DNA of 6,246 nucleotides from Chloroflexota bacterium (lineage in GTDB: Bacteria; Chloroflexota; UBA6077): contig JAJYNT010000377.1 in NCBI GenBank assembly GCA_021786215.1, positions 1 to 6,246 on the forward strand, written 5' to 3'. Positions 1 to 5,835 of this stretch are shown in pieces (position 1 is the first letter of the stretch; every line of letters begins with the position of its first letter). The translations under genes were made by a program, and so were the position numbers. The notes beneath the pieces are model-generated. The model had not been told where the DNA came from, did no database searches, and saw only the letters and a list, made by a program, of their open reading frames with translations.

Positions 1-1
1 G

Positions 2-118
2 AAGATCGGGGTAGGTGGGGCACCCGTGACGCAGCGCTTTGCCGAGGAGGTTGGGGCCGACTTCTACGCCCCCGATGCCACCGGCGCCGTCAACCAGGCC
101 AAGCAGGCGGTGGCGTAG
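2..118 (+). CDS. Corrinoid (cobalamin-binding) protein, C-terminal fragment
   Basis: The reading frame enters from the left edge and gives 38 residues before a TAG stop. The fragment reads KIGVGGAPVTQRFAEEVGAD followed by FYAPDATGAVNQAKQAVA. GGAPVT, then F(A)xxxGAD, then YAPDA and an AVxxAK helix, is the usual end of the Rossmann-like B12-binding domain of methyltransferase corrinoid proteins (MtbC/MttC/MtaC type and the MetH B12 domain). The GG turn normally lies near the cobalamin nucleotide tail. The His of the DxHxxG lower-ligand motif and the helical cap domain would be upstream, outside the window. In this family the protein carries the methyl group on cobalt between two methyltransferases. 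The methyltransferase gene starts about 40 bases downstream, which fits one transcript. The family call is firm; the substrate class is unknown. Confidence 0.85.
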   Translation, partial: KIGVGGAPVTQRFAEEVGADFYAPDATGAVNQAKQAVA

Positions 119-141
119 GACCCACCAGAGACAACGGCGTG

Positions 142-147
142 AAAGGA
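142..147 (+). promoter_or_regulatory. Likely ribosome binding site that decides the methyltransferase start
   Basis: AAAGGA is the only purine-rich match to the 16S tail ahead of this gene. It nearly touches the in-frame TTG at 149, so that codon is unlikely to be used, and it leaves 13 bases to the ATG at 161. The spacing is longer than ideal, so the start remains moderately uncertain. Confidence 0.4.
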
Positions 148-160
148 CTTGTTCAATATT

Positions 161-1222
161 ATGAAGGACCCCGATTTCAACCGCGTTCGCACGGTGTTGC
201 TACGGGCGGGGGAACCGGACCGAGTGCCTCTGGGCGACATCAGTGTTCACCCGATACTCAAGGAAAGGCTACTGGGCCGGCCGATCCGGACCCTGGAGGA
301 TGAGGTCGCCTTCTGGTACGAGGCCGGGTTCGACTGGGTGCCCATAGAGCAGGGGCTCCAGCTCACCCCTCTCATCAAGCGACAGTCGATGCACCAGATC
401 GAAGCCAACTACGCGGCGGACACAGAGGAGACACAGGAGCGCAGCTGGGCAACCGAGGGGAAGGGATTGATCACCACTCGGGAGGAGTTCGAGGCGATTC
501 AGTGGCCCGACCCCGACGCCCTGGACTACAGCCGCTTCGAGCAGATAGGTGCCCTCCTTCCACCCAAGATGAAGGTTACCGCTGTGCTGGGCAAGGTCTT
601 CAGCTCCGTCTGGTGGCTCATGGGGCTGGAAGGGCTGAGCATGGCGCTGGTAGACGACCGGGACCTGGTCGCTAACGTCTTCGAGAAGGTTGGCCAGTTC
701 CAGTACCGGGTATTCGAGAACATGCTGCAGTTCGACTGCGTGGGTCTCCTCTGGCACGCCGACGACATCGCCTTCTCCACCCAACTGATGGTCAATCCCG
801 GCATCCTGCGGAAGCACGTCTTCCCCTGGTACAAGAAGATGAATCGCGTGACCCACGACCGAGGCCGGCTGGCCGTCTACCACAGCGACGGGGCCCTGCA
901 AGAGGTGATGGAGGACATCGTCGCCTGCGACTTCGATGGTCTCGATCCCATCGAGCCGAAGGCCATGGACATCAACGAGGTCAAGAAGCAGTACGGTTCC
1001 CGGATATCGATCCTGGGGAACATCGACCTGATCTACACCCTCACGAGGGGGACACCGGAGGAGGTGCGGGCTGAGGTCCGAGAGCGGATCCGCGATCTCG
1101 CCCCGGGTGGAGGCTACATGGTGGCGTCTGCCAACTCCATACCGGAGTATGTGCCGTTCGCCAACTTCAACGCCATGCGCGAGGCCGTGTTCGAGTACGG
1201 CCGATACCCTATCAAGGCATGA
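161..1222 (+). CDS. Uroporphyrinogen decarboxylase-fold (MtaA-like) corrinoid methyltransferase
   Basis: This 353-residue protein has the UROD-superfamily TIM-barrel pattern, close to the usual family length of 330-360. Visible marks are an N-terminal RVPLGD strand (about residues 21-26), WHADDIAFST (188-197), VYHSDG (219-224), FDGLDPIEP (238-246), ILGNIDL (264-270) and the C-terminal GGGYMVASANSIPEYVPFAN segment. Pairing with the preceding corrinoid protein gene argues for methyl transfer to or from a corrinoid rather than haem synthesis. MtaA/MtbA-type enzymes bind zinc through an HxC motif; here the matching place reads H221-S-D223, so the Cys is replaced by Asp. The ATG at 161 is preferred: AAAGGA at 142-147 lies 13 bases upstream, a long but workable spacing. 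A TTG at 149 would add four residues, but it sits only one base after that site. Substrate unknown. Confidence 0.85.
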   Translation: MKDPDFNRVRTVLLRAGEPDRVPLGDISVHPILKERLLGRPIRTLEDEVAFWYEAGFDWVPIEQGLQLTPLIKRQSMHQIEANYAADTEETQERSWATEGKGLITTREEFEAIQWPDPDALDYSRFEQIGALLPPKMKVTAVLGKVFSSVWWLMGLEGLSMALVDDRDLVANVFEKVGQFQYRVFENMLQFDCVGLLWHADDIAFSTQLMVNPGILRKHVFPWYKKMNRVTHDRGRLAVYHSDGALQEVMEDIVACDFDGLDPIEPKAMDINEVKKQYGSRISILGNIDLIYTLTRGTPEEVRAEVRERIRDLAPGGGYMVASANSIPEYVPFANFNAMREAVFEYGRYPIKA

Positions 1223-1264
1223 GAACGCCGTCCATACAGGGAGAGCGAGTATCACGCCTGGTCG

Positions 1265-1282
1265 GTGGACGATAGCGTCCAC
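1265..1282 (+). repeat. Inverted repeat (6-bp stem, 6-base loop)
   Basis: GTGGAC at 1265-1270 is perfectly complementary to GTCCAC at 1277-1282 around the loop GATAGC. A second small hairpin (1288-1300, AGCC/GGCT) follows closely. The position 43 bases after the methyltransferase stop would suit a 3' end structure, but no T-run follows, so a rho-independent terminator is not supported. Confidence 0.45.
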
Positions 1283-1379
1283 TTCCTAGCCGTTCGGGCT
1301 TCATTCCCTGTTCCGGAAAAAGCTGTTTCGAATGGTCGGCAAGGAAGCTATCGCGTCCCCGGCGCTGGGGCATTCAGTC

Positions 1380-1399
1380 CCTTCGCGCGACCGCGAAGG
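1380..1399 (+). repeat. Perfect inverted repeat (8-bp stem, CGAC loop)
   Basis: CCTTCGCG at 1380-1387 pairs without mismatch with CGCGAAGG at 1392-1399 around the four-base loop CGAC. It is the strongest single hairpin in the spacer. It sits about 145 bases before the permease start and is followed by non-T sequence, so it is more likely part of a folded leader or an operator-like palindrome than a terminator. Function is not known. Confidence 0.55.
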
Positions 1400-1441
1400 A
1401 GCCCATGGAGTGGCAACCGAGTAGGAGGTGAGCGAGCAAGA

Positions 1442-1455
1442 ACACCGGACGGTGT
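1442..1455 (+). repeat. Inverted repeat (5-bp stem, GGAC loop)
   Basis: ACACC at 1442-1446 pairs with GGTGT at 1451-1455 around GGAC. The stem is short and could occur by chance in high-GC DNA; it is listed because it lies in the same spacer as the longer 1380-1399 hairpin. It ends 87 bases before the permease start codon. Confidence 0.3.
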
Positions 1456-1542
1456 CGAGTGGTCCCATTTGCAACCGCGCAGTTTAGATGATAACCATCA
1501 GTCTTCTATCTGGCCGAGAATTCAGAACGCGGGAGATCATCC

Positions 1543-2832
1543 ATGGAATTGGCTATTGGTCTGTTGCTGCTCGTGGTCTTTTTGGGCGTCGTGGTGGCCA
1601 TCGTCAAGGGCCAGAGTCCGATCGTGATGCTGATCATCCTGGCCATTGCCTGGGCGGCCCTGGCCGGAATCAACGTTAATGATATTCAGAACAATATACT
1701 GGAGGGTGGTGGAACCAAGTACGCCGGTGCGGTAATCATCATCGTCTTCGGCGCCTGGTTCGCTCAGATCCTGGTCCAGACGGGGATAGCCGAAAGCGTC
1801 ATCCGTTCGGCCGTTGAGCTTGCGGGCGATCGACCTATCGTCACCGCGATGGTGGTAACCCTGGTGACAGCGCTGCTGTTCACCTCGATGTATGGGGTTG
1901 GTGCGGCCATCGCCATCGGCGTCATCGCCATCCCCATCATGATGAGCCAGGGTATTCCCCCCGCCGTGGCGGCTCCGACCTTCACCATGGGGATCGGGGC
2001 GGGGACCTTCGTCAACCTGGTACAGTTCGGCACCTTCAAGCCGCTCTTTCCCGGCATCACCTACGGTGCGCCGTGGTTAGACTTTTGGGTAGTCGGGATG
2101 GTCGTGTACATACTGGCCGCATGGCTGATGATAAACGTGCACCTTCGGCTTCGAGGTGTGCGCCACTCGGCGACGGTCGATCTGGCATCGGTGGAGCCGG
2201 TCAGGCGAAAGCGCACGCCCTACTACACCTACCTCGTGCCACTGGTGCCCGTGTTCATGGTGATCGTGCTGCAGTGGCAGATCATCCCCACCTTCATGGT
2301 GAGCATTGTGATCGCGCTACTGGCCACCTACAAGGACCGAAGTCTGCAGGGGCACATCAACCTGTTCAACAAGACCTTCTACGATGCCTTCCCTGACATC
2401 GCGACCATCGCGGCCCTGTGGACCATCTGCGGCATGATCATCGTGGCCGGAATGACGCCACAGGTATCCGGTGCCCTGAAGCCGATCTTCGGGCCGATCT
2501 TGCCTCACTCCGCGTTGCAGGCAGCGATCTTCTTCGCCATCCTGGGCGGGATTGGCAGCATCTATCGTGGTCCCCTGGTGGTGATCGGCACCGGAGCCGC
2601 GCTGCTGGCCATAATCAGGTCGGCTAACTTGCTCCCGATTCCTTTCCTTTACTCAGTCTGGCTTCCGGGCACGGTAATGCAGGGCAGCGTCGATCCCACG
2701 AACTCCTGGACCCTGTGGACCATCGGCTACACCAAGGTCACCCACGGGCAGTTCCTCAAGGTGGCGCTGCCGTTTGGTATGCTTATGGTTGCAGTGAGCA
2801 GCTTTGCTGCCTACTTCATGCTGGGACACTAG
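1543..2832 (+). CDS. Polytopic membrane permease, probable organic-anion transporter of the ion-transporter (IT) type
   Basis: This 429-residue, very hydrophobic protein sits in the cytoplasmic membrane. I count about 11-12 candidate membrane segments, near residues 3-22, 26-43, 60-79, 98-115, 118-134, 180-198, 228-244, 247-262, 285-303, 324-340, 343-359 and 407-426. A basic central loop (about 200-226, with RRKR) probably faces the cytoplasm and splits the protein into two halves. Each half has a Gly-rich stretch that could form a substrate hairpin: GIGAGTFVNLVQFGT (150-164) and GGIGSIYRGPLVVIGTG (335-351). The GSVDPTNSW loop (381-389) is also distinctive. The organisation resembles GntP/DcuC/CitMHS-like carriers, but I cannot assign the exact family or substrate. 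The ATG follows GGGAG (1531-1535) by seven bases. Neighbours suggest uptake of the compound handled by this cluster, which is inference. Confidence 0.75.
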   Translation: MELAIGLLLLVVFLGVVVAIVKGQSPIVMLIILAIAWAALAGINVNDIQNNILEGGGTKYAGAVIIIVFGAWFAQILVQTGIAESVIRSAVELAGDRPIVTAMVVTLVTALLFTSMYGVGAAIAIGVIAIPIMMSQGIPPAVAAPTFTMGIGAGTFVNLVQFGTFKPLFPGITYGAPWLDFWVVGMVVYILAAWLMINVHLRLRGVRHSATVDLASVEPVRRKRTPYYTYLVPLVPVFMVIVLQWQIIPTFMVSIVIALLATYKDRSLQGHINLFNKTFYDAFPDIATIAALWTICGMIIVAGMTPQVSGALKPIFGPILPHSALQAAIFFAILGGIGSIYRGPLVVIGTGAALLAIIRSANLLPIPFLYSVWLPGTVMQGSVDPTNSWTLWTIGYTKVTHGQFLKVALPFGMLMVAVSSFAAYFMLGH

Positions 2833-2849
2833 GCGCTACCGACAGCTCT

Positions 2850-2883
2850 CTCCTCCCTCCATGGACAGCCATGGGGGGAGGAG
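2850..2883 (+). terminator. Strong hairpin after the permease, probable terminator or attenuator
   Basis: The arms 2850-2864 and 2869-2883 pair over 15 positions, with a single G-T wobble, around the loop ACAG. The hairpin starts 17 bases after the permease stop. The following bases, TTATCGATTTCTATT (2885-2899), are T-rich but not a clean T-run, so termination may be partial. The right arm carries GGAGGAGG-like Shine-Dalgarno sequence, but it is 40 bases from the next start and is unlikely to serve it. Confidence 0.65.
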
Positions 2884-2913
2884 GTTATCGATTTCTATTC
2901 ACTAGTCAGTTAC

Positions 2914-2920
2914 GGAGGGG
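2914..2920 (+). promoter_or_regulatory. Strong ribosome binding site supporting a TTG start
   Basis: GGAGGGG stands just ahead of TTG at 2924, with five bases between the GGAGG core and the codon. No in-frame ATG lies near. The site makes TTG the likely initiator and places the nucleotide-binding strand at residue 12, as expected for the family. Confidence 0.7.
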
Positions 2921-2923
2921 CAA

Positions 2924-5098
2924 TTGTCGAACCCAGATGCTCGCCGACCGAGCTACCGGATCGGGATCGACGTCGGCGGGACTTTCACCAAGGCCGTTCT
3001 CATAGATAACTCGACCCACGAAGTCGTGGGTCGCTACTCGGTTCTAACAACCCATTCCGACCCCCGGGGGGTCGCGAAAGGGGTGATAGAGGTCTTCCGC
3101 ACGGTGCTGGAACGCTCCGACGTGGAGCCATCCGACGTGGTCTTCCTCGCCCACAGCACCACCCAGGCCACCAACGCGCTGCTGGAGGGGGACGTGGCTC
3201 AGGTGGGCATCCTGGGCATGGCAAACGGTCTGGAGGGGCTTCTGGCTAAAGGACAGACCAACGTCGGGTCCATCGAGGTGTCCCCGGGACGTTTCCTGAA
3301 CACCAGCCACCGCTTCATCACGACCGACAAGCTAGACGAGACGACGGTGACCTCTGCCCTGAAGGAGTTGCTCCAGGAGGGCGCTCAGGTTATCGTGGCC
3401 ACCTCGGCCTTTGGCGTAGACGACGGGGACGAGGAGAAGCTGGTGATGCAGGTGGCTGAGAAACTGGGCACTGCCGCCACCGGCGGTCACGAGATCAGCA
3501 AGCTGTACGGTCTGACCACCCGCACTCGAACCGCGGTGATCAACGCCAGCATCCTCCCGAAGATGATGGATACCGCGGCGATGACCGAGGCCAGCGTGCG
3601 GGAAGCCGGCATCTCCGCCCCACTGATGATCATGCGTGGAGACGGCGGGGTGATGGACGTGCAGGAGATGCGGAGCCGCCCGGTGCTCACCATGCTATCG
3701 GGCCCGGCTGCAAGCGTGGCCGGCGCCATGATGTATCTGAAGGTCTCCGACGGCATCTATTTCGAGGTCGGTGGCACCAGCACCAACATCGGGGTGATCC
3801 GGAGAGGTCTGCCGACGATCAAGTACGCTGAAGTGGGAGGCCACCGCACCTACGTGAGCTCGCTCGACGTGCGAGTCCTGGGGGTCGCGGGCGGCAGCAT
3901 GGTCCGATTCAAGAACGGCCAGGTCGTCGACGTAGGGCCACGTAGCGCCCACATCGCGGGGTTGGCCTACTCTGCCTTCGCGCGCTCGGAGGATATCGTG
4001 GATCCCTGCATCGAGGAAGTGCAGCCAAAGCCGGGTGATCCCTCCGACTACATCGCGATCCGTACCGCCTCCGGCGCACGCTACGCCATCACAAACACCT
4101 GCGCGGCCAACGTCCTCGGGTACGCCAAGCCAGGCCACCACGCCTACGGCAACGCGGAGGCCGCCAGACTGGCCATGGAGCCGCTGGCGAAGGCCGCGGG
4201 GAAAACGGTGGAGGAGATAGCTCGCGAGATACTGGACCGAGCCGCACGGAAGGTCATTCCGGTGGTCGAGTCGCTGATCGAAGAGTACGAGCTGGACAGG
4301 GATCAGTCGATGCTGGTGGGCGAGGGTGGCGGGGCTGCCGCACTGATCCCCCACGTGGCCCAGACCCTCAAGCTCGATTACAAGATCTCTCCGGACGCCG
4401 AGGTGATATCCTCCATCGGCGTAGCCCTTGCGATGGTTCGGGAGGTAGTGGAACGGGTCATCCCCAACGCCCGCACCGAGGACCTGCTCGCCATCAAGCG
4501 GGAGGCTTTCGATGCGGTAGTGCGGCTCGGCGCGGCCCCGGAGACCGTGGAGGTCAGGGTGGAGGTGGATCCCCAGACGCAGCGAGCGCGAGCCATCGCG
4601 ACGGGGGCCTCCGAGATGCGCACCCGCGATGCTCTGACGAGTGTGAGCGAGACTGAGGCCCTGGAAATCGCCGCCAAGTCGATGGGTGTGGCTCCCTCTG
4701 CCGTCCAGACGGCGGCTCGAACGGATCGCATGTGGGTTTTTCAAGGGACCGTCGAGCAGAAGAAGTGGCGCTTCTTCACCAACCGTCGCACCCCCGTCAG
4801 AGTTGTTGACCTGGATGGAGTCATTCGCATCCAGTCCAGCAACGGGACGGTGGCGCCGACCACCGCCGGGCAGGTGATGGGACGCTTGAAGGGATTCTGG
4901 GAAGAGATGACCATCTACAACGGCGACAGCATCATCAGCCCCGACGTCTTCGTCATCACGGGCGGGCACGTCGTCGATCTATCCGGCATGGGCACCCCGG
5001 ATCAGGCCATCTCAGTAGCACGCAGCGAGTTGGTAGGTCTAGCGCCGGAGGTGCCGATTGCGCTGGTCGGTATCCAGGGAGCACGGGGGTTAGCATGA
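2924..5098 (+). CDS. Hydantoinase/oxoprolinase (HyuA-like) family protein, ASKHA ATPase fold
   Basis: This 724-residue protein is typical in length for the A subunit of N-methylhydantoinase, acetone carboxylase-like and 5-oxoprolinase enzymes, which couple ATP hydrolysis to ring opening or carboxylation. Visible motifs are IGIDVGGTFTKAVLID (13-28, phosphate-1 loop), HSTTQATNALLEGD (77-90), RGDGGVMD (238-245), LSGPAASVAGA (259-269), EVGGTSTNIG (281-290, phosphate-2 loop) and VGEGGGAAALIPHVA (465-479, adenosine region). The usual DMGGTSTD reads E281-VGGTST-N288 here, so both acids are changed. The last 200 residues lack the (R)YxGQxxEL pattern I expect in HyuA. No HyuB gene lies directly downstream. 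The family is clear; the reaction is open, and an ATP-driven activator role is possible. It starts with TTG after GGAGGGG and overlaps the next gene by four bases (ATGA). Confidence 0.88.
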   Translation: MSNPDARRPSYRIGIDVGGTFTKAVLIDNSTHEVVGRYSVLTTHSDPRGVAKGVIEVFRTVLERSDVEPSDVVFLAHSTTQATNALLEGDVAQVGILGMANGLEGLLAKGQTNVGSIEVSPGRFLNTSHRFITTDKLDETTVTSALKELLQEGAQVIVATSAFGVDDGDEEKLVMQVAEKLGTAATGGHEISKLYGLTTRTRTAVINASILPKMMDTAAMTEASVREAGISAPLMIMRGDGGVMDVQEMRSRPVLTMLSGPAASVAGAMMYLKVSDGIYFEVGGTSTNIGVIRRGLPTIKYAEVGGHRTYVSSLDVRVLGVAGGSMVRFKNGQVVDVGPRSAHIAGLAYSAFARSEDIVDPCIEEVQPKPGDPSDYIAIRTASGARYAITNTCAANVLGYAKPGHHAYGNAEAARLAMEPLAKAAGKTVEEIAREILDRAARKVIPVVESLIEEYELDRDQSMLVGEGGGAAALIPHVAQTLKLDYKISPDAEVISSIGVALAMVREVVERVIPNARTEDLLAIKREAFDAVVRLGAAPETVEVRVEVDPQTQRARAIATGASEMRTRDALTSVSETEALEIAAKSMGVAPSAVQTAARTDRMWVFQGTVEQKKWRFFTNRRTPVRVVDLDGVIRIQSSNGTVAPTTAGQVMGRLKGFWEEMTIYNGDSIISPDVFVITGGHVVDLSGMGTPDQAISVARSELVGLAPEVPIALVGIQGARGLA

Positions 5099-5829
5099 TG
5101 TCCACCACAGAGCTTGCGACAGTTGATTTGCCGGCGCTGCTCGGCCGGGCGGTTCCCCACGCCCGGCCGGAGCGGCTGGGCCATCTGATCCTGCGGTTCG
5201 ATCCGCAGTTCCATCGTCTCTCGCCGGAGGAGGCACGAGAGGTGGTCCAGATGGCCCTGGAGCTGGGGGCCGAGCAGGCCGAGACGGTGGCGGCCGAGAA
5301 TGGTGCCCGAGACCCCTTCACCCTCTGCGAACAACTGGGAGTGCGGGTGGAGACCTCGGAAGATGCTTGCAGATATGGCAATCTGCTCCAGTACGCGGAG
5401 TACAGATCTCGGCCTCCTCAGGTGCGGCTGTACCGAAAGGCGATGGATGGCGCCGATCGGCTGCTGACCGAGTCCGGGGTCGCCGAAGTCCTGGGAATGA
5501 CGGAGGTCTCGGGGGCATTTCTAGCCCACGAGCTGTTCCATCACCTAGACAATCTTCCGGAGCACCAACCGGTCAAGCAGGTGCGACGGGTCACCACGAT
5601 GAGAATTGGACCCTGGACCCTCCGGTCCGGTCTGGTGACGCTGGCCGAAGTTGCGGCGGGCAGCTTTGCCCAAGCGCTCCTGCGGTTGCCGTTCCATCTC
5701 AAACTGGTGGACCTGCTGGCCATCTACGCCGAGAGTCCGGCCAGGGCAGCAGAATGGGTTCGGGTACTGGTAGAAGCGGACGACGAGTCGAAGTCGGGGC
5801 CTGAGCAGAGCCTTATCTCGATTCAGTGA
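5095..5829 (+). CDS. Putative zinc metalloprotein with ImmA/IrrE-like peptidase signature
   Basis: This 244-residue protein has no signal peptide or membrane segment. FLAHELFHHLDN (142-153) contains the gluzincin motif HExxH, with H145, E146 and H149. At 185-196 the sequence EVAAGSFAQALL matches the spacing of the ImmA/IrrE (DUF955) third-ligand helix, ExxAxxFAxxLL, which makes E185 the probable third zinc ligand. LGVRVETS (81-88) and the strand-like VRLYRKA (110-116) precede the motif, as the family's fold expects. ImmA cleaves phage repressors and IrrE cleaves DdrO, but no HTH domain or repressor gene is seen here. The start overlaps the HyuA-like stop (ATGA), so translation is probably coupled; a second ATG at 5098 is an alternative. 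Its job in a metabolic operon is unknown: protein processing, or a metal-binding role for the neighbours. The family call is inferred from motif pattern only. Confidence 0.65.
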   Translation: MMSTTELATVDLPALLGRAVPHARPERLGHLILRFDPQFHRLSPEEAREVVQMALELGAEQAETVAAENGARDPFTLCEQLGVRVETSEDACRYGNLLQYAEYRSRPPQVRLYRKAMDGADRLLTESGVAEVLGMTEVSGAFLAHELFHHLDNLPEHQPVKQVRRVTTMRIGPWTLRSGLVTLAEVAAGSFAQALLRLPFHLKLVDLLAIYAESPARAAEWVRVLVEADDESKSGPEQSLISIQ

Positions 5830-5835
5830 GGAAAG

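Larger units (their letters stand above)
1223..1542 (+). other. Gene-free 320-base stretch, possible structured leader of the permease gene
   Basis: No credible gene lies here. The one open frame that spans part of it, 1265-1627, is rich in Arg, Ser and Trp, resembles no family and runs into the permease in another frame. The stretch holds several inverted repeats: GTGGAC/GTCCAC (1265-1282), AGCC/GGCT (1288-1300), CCCC/GGGG (1357-1370), CCTTCGCG/CGCGAAGG (1380-1399) and ACACC/GGTGT (1442-1455). A short sequence pair, GAGTGG followed by GCAACCG, appears in overlapping form at 1408-1419 and with spacing at 1457-1477. I found no conserved core of the cobalamin, SAM, glycine, guanidine or T-box elements. 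No convincing sigma-70 promoter stands out. It could be an untranslated leader carrying a regulatory RNA, or simply a spacer between two transcription units. Confidence 0.5.

Noticed and set aside
269..1282. Long open frame of 337 codons on the - strand
   Set aside because: It is antisense to the UROD-fold gene and has no recognisable motif; it is a shadow of the third-position GC bias.
1331..1350. GGTCGGCAAGGAAGC resembles the SRP RNA apical segment GGTCCGGAAGGAAGC
   Set aside because: The flanking stems do not form and the tetraloop context is missing, so this is a chance likeness.
1401..1480. GGCAACC and GTGGCAACCGAG recall parts of SAM-riboswitch and T-box cores
   Set aside because: The remaining conserved parts, namely the SAM-I P1/P3 strands and the T-box GGTGGNACCGCG with a specifier stem, are absent.
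1469..1497. Possible promoter TTGCAA with a GATAAC-like -10
   Set aside because: The spacing is only about 15 bases and both boxes are poor matches, so it is not better than chance.
1265..1627. 120-codon open frame across the spacer on the + strand
   Set aside because: It overlaps the permease start in another frame, is composed mainly of Arg/Ser/Trp/Pro, resembles no family and has no good ribosome binding site.
3695..4969. Long open frame of 424 codons on the - strand
   Set aside because: It lies wholly opposite the HyuA-like gene, whose motifs are unmistakable. Its translation is rich in His, Gly, Arg and Asp without family features; this is a codon-bias shadow in high-GC DNA.
5367..5804. 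145-codon + strand open frame inside the metalloprotein gene
   Set aside because: It is fully nested in another frame of the gene with the HELFH motif and has a low-complexity Gly/Ser/Arg composition; it is a shadow.
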